Shown: positions 37,633 to 49,627 of the stretch, one piece after another
How positions within the stretch are numbered: the first letter of the stretch is position 1
How the letters are laid out: each line of letters starts with the position of its first letter
Origin: Coleophoma eucalyptorum
Lineage: Eukaryota > Ascomycota > Leotiomycetes > Helotiales > Dermateaceae
Reading direction: 5' to 3'
Assembly (NCBI GenBank): GCA_026120035.1
Contig: JALRME010000024.1
Span: forward strand, 310,001 to 374,000
Length of the DNA stretch: 64,000 bases
Notes under the pieces: generated by a model
The model's database searches: none
The model's input: only the letters and a program-made list of their open reading frames with translations
What the model was told of the DNA's origin: nothing
Program-made: the position numbers and the translations under genes

Positions 37633-40600
37633 TCAAATAACTAATGTCTTTCATAACTATATCTCGTGGACTCCTTTCCCGCTTTGGGTCAATATCAGTC
37701 GAGGCATTTGAGCGTGCATTTTTGAGTTTTCGTCACAAATTATGGTACTGCACTCGTCGCCACTATCACTCGATCGTTTCTTTTCTCCAAGACCTCGCCT
37801 TTTTTGTTGTTATGACCACTTGTTTCCCACGTCTATACACAGCAATAGCAGAGCTGGCTGCGTTAGACGTTTTGCGTGCAATATGCCCTCTCTGACTTGG
37901 AACATGTCGTTGGTTAGTGTGCGGTTGGGGATTAAAAAGAGGGCGTACATGAAATGCTTGTTTGGCTCTTTGCTCATGATGCTGAACTAGACCTGCTGTC
38001 CCCCGATGTTAATGTCTTTTTTGTTTTTGTGTAATTGAGATGTGTGTTTTGGGACGGACGGCTTGGGTATTGCAAATCTCTTGCTAAGTTATCATGGTGG
38101 CTTTCTTTTTCTTTTGAATGCCGCAGAGATTCCTACGTCTTTGTCCTTTCCTTGCGCAAAATACCAACTTTTGGTTGGTTATGTACATAGATGGCTTGCT
38201 GGCTGAATGGACCGATGCTATGCAAATGCTGGATGGCTTCCTTAACTTTTCCTTACCTTTTCTAGGTTGTAAGGAGGTTATCTAGGTGTTTCTTGCATGT
38301 GTATGTGGGATGAATATTTTTGTATTACTGATACAGAGAGGAGTCAAATATGGAATTAGAAAATGGAGAATTCAATTGATCATAAAACAGCCTGTGTACC
38401 AAAACCACTGGAATGGGGCAAAATGATAAATCTTAAGACATCACCTTATCTATTGTTTAGAATGCTTGACCTACCTGTATATAGATCATGTGACTGAAAT
38501 CTAAATCCTGACATTGGCCTTATATACCTCAAACACTCTTAATATCAACAATCCCTCTCCTCTTTCCTGCTTTGTGTCATAGCCTCATCTTTCCCCTTCA
38601 CCTTCCTAAATCTACCTGATTTATGAGATATGGTTTGACTCCCTATAATAACAATCTGGGAAAGAGGGGCGCAGAGAAAAATTTGTTGCTGTAAATTGTG
38701 AATCTTAGGAAGGAAAGATTTTTCATTGTTATGATCGGAGATTTGGGACAAGTGAGGCCGACAATAATAAATGCGTAGGAGCGAGAGAGCTGGGTTGGTA
38801 AAGTCAGGGATGGAGTTCTTTTTTTTTATGTCTTTTGTGCACTACTAGCACAACTTTGAATAGTCTCCTTGGGAGGATCAGTTTAAGATGGTCCAGCAGC
38901 TACTTAGAATTGCCGAAAGGTGGAAGTTTCCAGGTTATTGAGTTATGGGCCTAGGCAAGAATGCTTGCTTGCTTTTTTCTTTTCTTTTCTTTTTCTTTCC
39001 CTCGCTATTGTTCTCCTCTGCTCTGCCTTGGTTTAGAGTTATCTATAGCATCTGCCTTGTTTGGAAATGCGGAGTAGCACGTCACAAGCGTTGGACTGGA
39101 GTTACACCTCGGTACTCATAACCGGTTAGTTGCCTCACCTAGTTCTTTTGCTGCTTGAATACCACCTATCGATGGTGCGCGTTTCGAGGGATTGAACTTA
39201 TTCTGGAAGGAGAATTCAGGCAATTGTGCCGGGTGGAGGAAGTAGCATCGGATCAATCTTGAACAGGGAGGAGAAGATGATGCTACTGATATGAGATCGG
39301 TTTCTGAAGCTCTTCGTTCCCAGGATGCCAGGGCGTTGTGCGGGGATGGGAGAATCTAAACAGGTTTTGGTTCTGAATGAGTTCACCGCTGTTGGGGTTT
39401 GATGCACGTTGTGTGGTTGAATGCTGGAAAAGTATAGGCTGATGATGGTAATGATGATGCTGGATTCTTGGATTGCGAGACCACTTAGCTTGGTGAATCG
39501 CGATCCTTTCGATGAGATACAAACAAACACCCGACCGTTGGGCGAGTCAGCCGATCGAAAGGACATAACAACTGCTGAATCGACCAGAGGTCAGGTCCAC
39601 CAGACCAGGCACAGAACTAGAGCGATTGGCAGAAGCAGAGGCCTGAGGAAGACTGACTGAGGGTTTGGAAGATGTCATGCAAAGCAGGCACATACGCACG
39701 CACGCACGCACACGCACAAGGCACTGGGCAAGATTTATGCTTTTCGGGGTCTTTGTGTTTCCGGGATGCTAAGGAGGCGTATTTCCAGTTTTTCTTTGTC
39801 TTTGTTATGGTGATGAGAGTCACGAGTTCCAGAAAGTCAATTCTGACCACTTTCACTGGTTAGGAAGGAGAGAATGTTAGCTTTACTGTATGGGACAAGC
39901 TTCCTCGGATGGCGAGTGAGAGCGATGGAATGTATGGGCTTGATTCTCAGCTGCGTTGGCCCGCTGATTGGTGAAGGGCGGCAAGTTAGCTAGGTAGGAT
40001 TGGGTAACCTCGGAATTTGTTGGTGATCATACATCGTGTGGTGCTGTAGCACGAGAGAACGGAGAGGACGGAGGGCAACCCAAACACCATTTGGCTATAT
40101 GCATCGTACGTAGTCAGATTCTGGCCGTTGATACGAGTTGTAACGTTTCCTTTCACCTCTCAATTTACGTGAGTAGTTGTTGGTGAGTAGACCGACGGGC
40201 TTGGCGTCTTAGCCTCATGCCCATCGTAAATTCTCCAGCTGGAGGGGATGGGATGGGATTGGACTGAGAGCGAGCCACATCAGTAGGAGAGCGACGCTGT
40301 ATAAGCTGGTCGCATCAAACACGAGAAGGCACAGCCTCGTGTCGGCGATGAGCGAACAAAAACAAGCGCGGAAGCTGACGGTGTTTTCGTGTTGAAGCGA
40401 GCCAGCGCAAGAGTAGAAAGGGCCCGAATAGGATGTTTTACGACTTTCGCAGCGCAGCGATGATGATGAGGATGATGATGAAAGGAATGATGATAGGCAA
40501 TACAATAATAGCAAACAAGTCAAGAATGACATGGGCGTGGGTCTTGCCGAGATGATGGAGTACTCCTGGACTGGACTGTAGACTGTGCCCTGCTCGTGTT

Positions 40601-41872
40601 GGCGAGGCGATTGGTAGGCTGGGACGTGGAAGCCGTAGATATTTCTTGAAAATACGGTACAGCGATCCTAGATGAAAGTTGGTCCGGATCCCCTCTCTGC
40701 CTTCCTTCCTGCTTCCTTCTTCACTCCCACCGGGCCCCGTCATCTGCCTTCCATTTCCTCAGCTTCCATCTCTTCCTTCTTACCTATACCACTGGATCAG
40801 TTTGATCGGCTTGTAAATTGAGGCAGATTCCTCGTCCATCCCCTCACCTACCTCGATCCTGTTCCCCGGCCCTCACTGCACCTTTTATTGCTCTGTGCAG
40901 ACAAGCGCGGAAGCTAGGGCGAACTCGTTGCCGCATCGCACTACTGTACCGTATATTGCACCCAAGCTAGTTTCCCCACTCGGGCCGGTCTAGCACCCAA
41001 CCAAGCTTGGTGCTGTCATCCACAAAAACACGCCAGCTTTTCCTTCCCTTCTTTGGGCCACATCCTCCGCTCAACGATCTTCTTCTGTCCGACCCTCCTT
41101 TGATTGCTTTCCTTTGTGCAACTGCTGTATCTCTTCTCTCCAACAACCCTCTGTCGCGTCTGCCACCGTCCCAACCCGAATATATCCTCATTGCTCATCC
41201 GCCCTGGGAGCCACATCCCTAGAGCACGCCCAGCTAACTCCAAGCGATTCGACTATACGAACGGCCGTAATCTCGGCTATACGGCGCTTCGCTGTCATAC
41301 GCTCAAGCTCTGCCAACGTACCAAAAGGTGCAAGACTGTTGTCTCACATCACTTCGCCTTCACCCCATCTATTCGATCTCCACCTCCTGTCTTCGCCACA
41401 TCCAACTGCTTCCATCCTTTACGAACCACCACCGACCTTTTTAGACTTCAGACGCTTATTGTCGCCCATCGTCACTAGAGGCACGCATTCGATTGTAGCT
41501 GTCTCATCCCCCTCTGTACTTCCTCTTCCATCCCTTTCAAACGCTTCCCGGGAGCGTGTCATCCCAATTCAGCTGTCTCCAACACCAGCCAAGTACTGAG
41601 CACGACCGATCGCTCTTGCCCACACGAAACAGCGGCGCTTCCTGCGAGCAAGTAACTGCTGCACGGCAGTGGTGTAGACTTCATCGGAAAGCACTGGTTT
41701 GAGGTATGCATTGATTTCCTTAGCAGCATCTGTGACTTGCCTATGCCAATTCACCCTCAACGCCAACATCACAACCCTCATCGCGCGTCCTGGAGATGTG
41801 GTTGAAGATTCTTGCCAGCTAACGTACATGATGGACAGGCAACGGGGAAAACTCGTCTTTAGACAATTCACA
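37633..41872. other. long intergenic region upstream of the Mid2-like gene
   Basis: This 4.2 kb has no supported gene. It includes a CGCA tetramer repeat at 39691-39718, a GAT-rich stretch near 40456-40495, and a CT-rich leader from about 40680. Frames of up to 161 codons at 41104-41599 lie in that pyrimidine-rich leader and have no domain. A possible leader intron runs from GTATGC near 41703 to the acceptor GGACAG near 41838, just ahead of the start codon. Confidence 0.45.
39691..39718. repeat. CGCA tetranucleotide repeat
   Basis: About six CGCA or CACA units lie in tandem in non-coding DNA. Confidence 0.8.
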
Positions 41873-43168
41873 ATGTCGTCCAATTCTACAAGTGCGGCAC
41901 CCACACCCTCCACCAGTGCTCAACAGTCTTCTACTGCAGACGCAGCTGCATCATCGACTGCAGTCTCTTCAGCTGTGTCTTCCGTGAATACTCCATCGAG
42001 TTCCAGCGCAATAGCTAATAGCAGTCCAACTGCAGTATCAACCAGCGATGTCGCGTCCACAAGTACGCCGCAAACATCTATCGCATCTAGTTCTCAAGTA
42101 GACACAACGACAAGCACTCCTGCTACCACTACATCGGTCCCAGCAACGACAACGTCCACCCCTGATACAACGACGACGACTCCGCAGTCATCAACATCTA
42201 ATATTGTCTCCACGCAAACCATTGTTGTAACGCCTACCAGCGGCAATGGACAACCCCAGACAACCACACGAGTAATTACATCAACAGCAGCTGGCGCCGG
42301 AACCACCGGCGGCTCATCCACTTCCTCCTCATCATCGTCCACATCATCCGCGTCACTCATTAGCCAAAATGGCAGTGGCAGCAGTAGTTCTAAAGGCCTT
42401 TCCAGTGGTGGAACCATCGCCGTTGCGGTTGTTGTTCCCATTGTAGCTGTGGCCCTGATTGCCGCAGCAATCATATTCTTCTGGCGGAAACGAAAGCAAC
42501 GCAAGGATGCTGAAGAGTTGAGAAGGAAAGAGGTTGAAGAGTATGGATACAACCCGAACAATGATCCAACCCTCCCAGCGGTAGGCGGAGCTGGATCCGA
42601 TGGTCCATTTGAGATGCGCGAAGAAGGCTCTTCCGGATACCGCGGATGGGGAACTACTGCCGTTGCTTCTTCCGGTCGAAAAGCTTCCACAACATTATCG
42701 GGCGGAAACTCAGCCAATGGCGCCATTGGACAAGCTTACTCTGGTGAAACATCTCCAACACATGGCCCAGGCTCTGATGCTCGATCTGGGGATGCGTTAG
42801 TTGGACCCGATGGTAGACCGCTCTCCGAGACCGAAGGTATGGGTGCCATGGGTCCAGCAGCCTCGGCCAATCGTGCTGGTGATATCAACAGAGGACCTTC
42901 CAATGCTTCCTCTTCATACAGTGCTGCAAACCGGTCGGATGGCTCCGGTGATGCACCAATTCCCGGTGGATCATACGGCGGCGCCAATTACTACTCAAAT
43001 GAACAATATGGACAGAACCCCTACACCGACGCATATGGCAGCCCGCCGGGACGATCGGAAATGTCTGGACAACCCGTCATCCGTGATGTTTCCGCTCGTC
43101 GAAACACACGTATAGAAAACCCATCACATTTCCCTCAACAAAGTGCTGGAATTTCTCAGAACTTCTAG
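41873..43168 (+). CDS. Mid2-like cell-wall stress sensor
   Basis: One coding exon of 431 residues starts at MSSNSTSAAPTPSTS. The frame continues upstream without a better start, and a leader intron probably ends about 35 nt before this ATG. The extracellular part is almost all Ser and Thr, suited to dense O-mannosylation. One transmembrane helix at about 181-205 (TIAVAVVVPIVAVALIAAAI) is followed by basic WRKRKQRK. The cytoplasmic tail has EEYGYNPNNDPTLP and a Gly/Ser/Tyr-rich end. This architecture matches Mid2/MtlA-type sensors that signal to Rho1 and the cell-wall-integrity MAP-kinase pathway. No WSC cysteine domain is present, which separates it from Wsc sensors. Confidence 0.85.
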   Translation: MSSNSTSAAPTPSTSAQQSSTADAAASSTAVSSAVSSVNTPSSSSAIANSSPTAVSTSDVASTSTPQTSIASSSQVDTTTSTPATTTSVPATTTSTPDTTTTTPQSSTSNIVSTQTIVVTPTSGNGQPQTTTRVITSTAAGAGTTGGSSTSSSSSSTSSASLISQNGSGSSSSKGLSSGGTIAVAVVVPIVAVALIAAAIIFFWRKRKQRKDAEELRRKEVEEYGYNPNNDPTLPAVGGAGSDGPFEMREEGSSGYRGWGTTAVASSGRKASTTLSGGNSANGAIGQAYSGETSPTHGPGSDARSGDALVGPDGRPLSETEGMGAMGPAASANRAGDINRGPSNASSSYSAANRSDGSGDAPIPGGSYGGANYYSNEQYGQNPYTDAYGSPPGRSEMSGQPVIRDVSARRNTRIENPSHFPQQSAGISQNF

Positions 43169-44298
43169 AATACTTGTTATCGTTTTGGTTTTGTTTTCCG
43201 CGCAAAAATTTGGGTCAACTGTAGGCATATCATCGCACAATACCACCAAGGGGGGCGTTTAATAGCAATTTGAGCTTTCTTGTTCGTTTCACTTTCTAAA
43301 TTTTCTTTTGTTCAGACATCATACGCTCGCAACAGTTTCAGCAAAACGGCAGTACGAATGCAAAATATCCATCTCAGAGAAACTTCACCTGCACAAACAT
43401 ACATCTTGGGCTCTTATGCAATGACATTTAGCATTTGGAAGGGGAGTTTTTAAACCTCCATTTATATTTACGGCTTGGTTCGGGACTCATAGTGAGCTCG
43501 TAATGAATTGAGTTCTACGATTGGGGTTGGAGCAGTACAATCTGGTCGGGAGAAAGTTTACCTTAGAATGAGAGAAGGGGTCTGACGTGAGTCGTAGGGG
43601 TAGGATAGGGGTTGGCTTTTGCAATTGAGGTCAACCAGTCGGTTTTACGTGGTATCAAGTTAATTCCACAACGGACCCAACATCCGGATAGACACCGTAT
43701 ATATGTAAAGAACCTTAGCAACACTACTTTAATTAATTATGACTAGGGACTCCTTCCCTCTATTCGATTCGAGTGTGGTATTTGGGATAATGATTTTATC
43801 TTGTCGTGACTAAGTGATGAAGGACTGAGCAAGATTGAATAAAATATCGTGCTCAAATCATATGATCATGGCTGACTACATATCCCCTGGTACATAAGTG
43901 GGCGCTCCCTTTGGCAGGCAAGAGGCGAGGAATATATACGCAGCCAAAGGAGGGAGTTGAAGATCAAGGACCTGCCACCAATATATCAACAATCAAAAGA
44001 GGCGAAAACAAAAAACAACCATTCATAATTCATTAAGCAGGTAAAGGTACCTTCTACTCTAATTAAGTACCTCACCTTAAAAATCCCAAGCATCTCTGAA
44101 ATACATATAAGAATTGAAAAACGAGACCCATGTGCATGAAAACAACGTAGCAAGAACAACAAAGGCTTTTAACAGTTGCACGCGTACATGCATCGTCCCT
44201 CAACCAAGCCGCAAAACATCGCCTCCTTTCCATCATTCGTTAGCAGGCTTCGTCGGTCTCCTTTCCGAAGCCTCTCTATTCGCTGCACACTTCTTCAT
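43169..44298. other. convergent intergenic region
   Basis: The 3' flanks of the Mid2-like gene (+) and the ADIP-like gene (-) lie here. The DNA is AT-rich and has no supported gene. Confidence 0.5.
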
Positions 44299-46759
44299 TC
44301 ACGAAGTCTGCTTCACAGGACCGCCGCTCGCCTCTCCTTCCTCTCCGCTGATCTTGCCCAGGATCAAACTCTCTAGCTCCCATGGGCTGAGCGTGCTCCG
44401 CCGTCTCGCTGCTCGTCCACCTTGGCTGCGTGGGCCGGCGGGTGCTTTGCGCTTGCGTGTGCTTGTAGGTTCTTTCACATCTCTCACTTGCGCCTCTTCG
44501 CTCCTTGATGGCGCACTTGAAGACAAAGCAGCAGTAGCCTTCACTGGACTTTGTCGCTCTCTTTCTCCTTCTCTGCTTGAAGCTGCAGCCGTTGAAGATT
44601 TTGCAGAACTAGCAGCGGCGTTGGCGCGTGAGAGTTTCGCTGCTTTTATCTTCGCGCGCACTCTCGCGGCGTCGGCTTCTCGTTCTGTCGCCGCAAGTTT
44701 GGCGGCGATTGTTGCCATGGTTAGCGGGGATTGCTGTGGTGGAAGATTATCCCTTGGCCGTGGGAGTCGACTACTTGAAGAGGGTGGTTGGAGTTGGATA
44801 CGCGGTGTTGGTGCAGCTGTTCTTGTGGAGACGGGTCGACTGGGTGTTGCTTTGGTGGCTGCTGGCTCTCGGGGTTGTCTGCGGGGCGTTGGTTGGGGCG
44901 CCGTTCTGGTTGTCGTTGTTCTCTGTACCCGGGGTTGAGATCGCGAGGTTGGTCTCCCGGAAGACGGGTCGCTGGATGTACCAGAACGTTGTGAAGTGTT
45001 GTTCTCTTTCAGTGACCGCGCGTTTCTGGGGGTTGCTTTTGCCCGCGAGGACTTGGTTGGAGATGCAGCTCTCGAGACGGTGAGAAGATCGGCTGTATTC
45101 TCTTCGATTATGGTTGAAAAGACCGCCGGCTGTGACTTTCCGGGGCTTGGATTCACTCGGTTGCCGTCTGTTTCTTTGAGAGGCGAAAGTTGTGGTATTG
45201 GCCCCAGAGAGAACGATGAAGCTGTGTGTAAGGAGGATTCGTCCTCTGGCTGTTCCTCTATTGGTTCTGCCTCAACCTGCTCTTCCTCGACATCCTCGTT
45301 TTGCTCTTCGGGGATTTCTTCCTCAATATCCACTTCCTCGATTTCTGCTTGCTCATAAGGGCCCTCCTCATCAATAAGTTCAGATGCATCTTCTGGCACT
45401 TCTTCCTCAATCTCTTCAGACACTTCTACCACTTCTTCCTCGATCTCTTCCGACACCTCATCTGACACTTCCTCCAGACGTTCATCCAATGGCTCCTCCT
45501 CGAAAAGACTTGATTCCGAATCGTCAAAGTCATCCTCCTCAAACTCTGGCTCGGATTGTCCTGGAATTCCAGAGTCATCCATAGCATCAATATCGGCTTG
45601 GGTGTCATCTTCGGCTTCCTCCGCCAAAGTAGAAAGCTGGAAGCCCCTAATTGACTCCTCGGGCTTTAAAGGACTTAGGCTCAAACCCATCTTTAATTCT
45701 TCCAGGTTGACAGTCTGCCCGCTCCTAGCCATGCGCCTTCTCCAACCATCCATCATCATGACGGCGTCGCGCCATCGTCCTTCCATCTTCTCCCATCCCT
45801 CGCGAAGACGTATGATTTCTTCCTCTCTAACTTCTACTTCTTCCAAGGGCACAAAAGACGGGTTGGTGAGAAGATTTCGTAGATGCTCAATCACAATATC
45901 CGTCTCACCAGCCAGGCATTCATATCCATTTTCCATCTGTACCACCAAACCTCCTTCCTGCACGTCTTCTTTCTCACAGCCAGAGAGAGTTCTCAGAGTA
46001 TCCACAGTTCTCCTGACAAGACTACAGAGATTCTCGTTTTCCTCGCTAAGTCCTGTTGCCAACCCGGTCAAGAACTCGTTGGTCTCCATTCTCAGATCGT
46101 ACCCGGTATCATTAGTGCTGACATTGCTGATATTCCCGACTTCTGCACCAACTCCAGGAACAACGGTAATCGTCGTAACACCTGGTGCCTTTCCACTTCC
46201 TCTGGCGCGTCCCCCGTCCACCACATGCTTCTTCATACCTTCAATCACCCTTTCTCGTTTGCGCACTTCATTGGCGCATTGTGCTCTCGTCTGACCAACT
46301 AACAGCTTCATCCGTCCCATTTCCTCTTTCAGGATCCGCGCCGCTTGCTCTGCGCTTTTAATTTGCTGTTTCAGAGATCTTTCTGTGGCCTCTGCTACGC
46401 CAAGTCGTCTTCTTGCGTCTGTATTTTGGGTGGAGAGACGTTCAAGTTCTGTTGTTTGTCGCAATGAATCTGCTTTCAGTGCGCGTATGGTCTGCGCTAA
46501 GGATTCTCGTTGCTGGGCATCGCGCTGTATCTTCATTAGCACACCATGTCTCTCTCTTATCCAGCTCAGAGGGCCTCACGTCTCGGCGCAAAATAAGATC
46601 ATTCACCACGCCCATTATCCGCCCCATTGTCCCTTCAATGCCCCCCGGATCCTTCTCTGGGCGTGCAAATTCGATAGCTTGTCCATTGCGGAGAAGACCG
46701 CGAGAGAGCAGCTGGTTATTGATGTAAAGGGACGCCGTTCGCAAGTTGTCGGCCTCCAT
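44299..46759 (-). CDS. coiled-coil ADIP/Msd1-type microtubule-anchoring protein
   Basis: Two exons, 46759-46580 and 46524-44299, with a 55-nt intron (GTGAGG, branch GCTAAT, acceptor ACAG), give 801 residues. The N-terminus reads MEADNLRTASLYINNQLLSR and later MGRIMGVVNDLILRRDRD, characteristic of the afadin- and alpha-actinin-binding protein family (human SSX2IP, fission yeast Msd1), which anchors microtubule minus ends at spindle poles. Residues 60-170 are heptad-like coiled coil. A middle stretch of about 110 residues is extremely Glu-rich (SEEIEEEVVEVSEEIEEE). The C-terminus is basic, Ser/Arg/Pro-rich, with a second short coiled coil (MATIAAKLAATEREADAARV). The function is assigned by family resemblance. 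Confidence 0.85.
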
Positions 46760-47340
46760 TGCTCCGATTGAATGGTTGGGTTTAGGGCAAGTTTGCTCTT
46801 AGTTTGTGCATATGTGAGAATTAAATGCGACAACTCTGGTACCTTCGCAATCTTCGTTGGGGCTTTGAGTGGTGGGCATAAAGTTACTGCTCATCAAAAA
46901 TATCGTCGACATGTCCAAAGTAAACAAAAGAAGTGCCAAGACAACGCGAGGATCATGCCGAGCCACGTGAGTTGTCCGCGCCCGCCCCCACAAACACCTC
47001 GCGATTGTATGTGGCTCCCTTACACTCAAAACGCGTAGAACGCCGATTTTTCCTTGTTTCTGTTCTCTAGGTTGATGACATTTCCTTTAAAGCATAGTGG
47101 CATTCAATTTCGTATTGGAAGAGCTGGGAATGCTGGCTCTAGAAACCGTGGTTCACGGATATAAATCTGGACTCCGTGCTACGGCTTAGCTGTACAAGCA
47201 GGCAGTGTAGGCCGGAAAGCGGAAGGCATGTAGGAAGTACAAGTATAAGTAATGTACCTCAGCAGGCCTACAATGAGATACAGACTCCCTCACATTCTAT
47301 TTGAAACATCACATATCAATTGCTGGGGTGCTTCTTTTCG
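46760..47340. promoter_or_regulatory. divergent intergenic region, ADIP-like and carboxylesterase
   Basis: This 580 bp between divergent starts should contain both promoters. No gene is supported inside. Confidence 0.45.
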
Positions 47341-49033
47341 ATGGCTCGGCCCACTGTTACTTTGCGACAGGGAACATTTGTTGGAACGGATCTGAAGAGA
47401 GACTTTCCTCAAACACTCGATCAGTTCCTCGGAATTCCTTATGGGCTTTCGACGGCTGGAAAGCGACGATTCAAACCTCCTGTCCGTGTAGCATCAAGTG
47501 CAACTACGTTTGATGCCTCACAGTTTGGCCAGCGGTGCCCAAGTGGAATGCCCGACGAAGTTCCTATGGGCGAAGACTGCTTGAATGCCAATATATACAG
47601 GCCCAAGCAGCGAGACACAAAGCAGAAGCTGCCAGTTGTCATCCACATTCATGGAGGCTCCTTCAATTTTGGCTCAGGACATGCGAGGGATATTGCTTCT
47701 CTTGTAGCATGGTCATCAGAACCGATATTGGGGATTACATTTAACTATCGATTGGGAGCTTTCGGCTTCTTACCTATTGAAGGATCGCTCAATTTGGGAC
47801 TGAAAGACCAGAATTTGCTGCTCGAATGGGTACAAGAAAATGTGGCGGCTTTCGGTGGTGATCCAGACAATGTAACACTCATGGGAGTCAGCGCAGGCGC
47901 ACACTCTGTAAGTATATCTTCACTGGTCTCATAGGCCATAGGACAGTTTCTCCGTACTAATATGGACCTCGGTAACTTAATCGGGAACTCGACGCTAACG
48001 TTGCCAGGTTGGACATCACATCATGCACCCGAAAACAAAACCACTTTTTCACAAGGCTATCATTGAATCTGGGGCGACTACTGCCAGAGCTGTGTACCCA
48101 TACACCTGCCAACTTCATAAAATACAGCTAGAGATATTCTTAGAGTATGCAGGTCTATCGTCAATTCTGCCTTGTGATCTGGTTGAGGCTCTCCAGTCGC
48201 TACCCTTTTCCACTATCAAAAACTCTTCAGAGGCAACATACCTGCAATTCATGGAGTCCGTGAAGTGGCCATTCCAACCTGTTATAGATGGTGACAGTGG
48301 AATAATCCCGGTAGCGCCAGTACAGGCTTGGAAAGATGGAGACTTTGCCCCTATCCCAATTTTGACAGGATTTAACACAAATGAAGGAGCAGCTTTTGTG
48401 CCGCAGAACGTATCGTCACCCGCCGCATTCTTGGATTTCTTCCGGACATTACTTCCAAGCCTTCAAGAAGAAGATCTAAGGGAACTTGAACAAGCATATC
48501 CTGATCCAACTACCACTTCTAACAAGACATATGAGGAGACTCGTCCTGGAGTAGGCTCACAATTCTTCCGCATGGAACAGGCGTACGGCCACTTTGCATA
48601 TATAGCACCGGTCCGACAAACTGCAGACTTTGCTTGTAAAAGTAGTACCTCGGATAACCCTGTGTATCTCTATCACTTTGCTGTCAATAGTTCTGTGGAT
48701 GGCGGGGCAAATCATTGTGACCATACTGAGTTTGCAACTTACACTCAGCGGTCAAGTAGCAGCATAGAGAGTATTTCTAGGGCCATGCATGCTTATTGGA
48801 CGTCGTTCATTGTCAACGGAAACCCAAACTCTGTTATTGGAAATTGTAAGGCCAGACCGGAATGGCCAGCGTATTCTGGAGCTCGAACTGGTCAGAAGAT
48901 GGTCTTTGGAGAAGGTAATGACATCCTTGCGGGGGGCAAAAGTGAGGGTATAGCAGCTAAAGTTGAGACGGACAGCTGGGCTGTGGACGAGTGTGAGTAT
49001 TGGTGGAAAAGAACGGAATTGTTTGAGCGGTAG
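47341..49033 (+). CDS. type-B carboxylesterase/lipase
   Basis: Two exons, 47341-47907 and 48008-49033, with a 100-nt intron (GTAAGT, branch GCTAAC, acceptor GCCAG), give 530 residues. Signatures include EDCLNANIYRP, the oxyanion-hole HGGSFNFGS, and FGGDPDNVTLMGVSAGAHS, whose Ser in GVSAG is the nucleophile. The acid is likely the Glu in NTNEGAAF and the base a His in NHCDHTEF. The intron falls directly after the nucleophile elbow. No signal peptide is visible at the chosen ATG, whereas many fungal relatives are secreted, so it is probably intracellular. Substrate cannot be predicted; relatives hydrolyse short-chain, aromatic or xenobiotic esters. Confidence 0.9.
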
Positions 49034-49627
49034 AGGCGCCTTATAGACGAGAGATGAAAAGGACGGAATTCACATGGTTAGATCACTAGATAAGATACAC
49101 GACCGCGGCTTGCCAATTGGTATGACTCCAATATCGAGAAAATCTCTCATTTCGGAAATTTATCGAGGCAAACAGTTGCCATTTCGATTAGGTGCGCACC
49201 TCAAAGTCGTCTAATATCAACAACAACTTCTTGCTACCATTTCACCAATGACGTTATACTGGATGTAATACCTCAATTATAGCAGAGCTGAAACTCGAGT
49301 GTGATCGATGGGCTAACTCCATCAATGGTGCTCTTACGTGTCAAGTGATTGTTAATTCACCAATCCGGAATTGATGTACGGTACTGAGCGCCAAATGCCG
49401 TAAATTATACTTCGTCGAGCATTAATTGCATTCCTCTACCGTTTCTGCCCCCTAGTGCTGTACATCTCATTTTGAGAGGTATGGAATGCGTTGCTGGGCT
49501 GATCTCTATTTACTTTCCACACCCCCAGATCTGGTGCATAAAGGTAGAGAAATTCTGGATTCAACGAAGTTTAGAAGCCAGCTTCTTTCACATACATAAT
49601 TTTCTAGCAAGATTTAGTATTCAAATC
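49034..49627. other. intergenic region, esterase to chitinase
   Basis: This 590 bp has no supported gene. The chitinase frame extends upstream to 49472, and its first ATG there, at 49481, lacks a signal peptide. Confidence 0.5.

Noticed and set aside
41104..41599. Frames of 124 and 161 codons before the Mid2-like gene
   Set aside because: The composition is that of a CT-rich leader (Ser, Pro, Leu runs), the two frames overlap, and no domain or signal peptide is present.
42094..42726. 210-codon minus-strand frame
   Set aside because: It is antisense to the Ser/Thr-rich Mid2-like coding region; its Val/Asp runs are complements of Thr/Ser codons.
45602..46294. 230-codon plus-strand frame
   Set aside because: It is the antisense shadow of the ADIP-like gene, whose splice structure and family motifs are clear.
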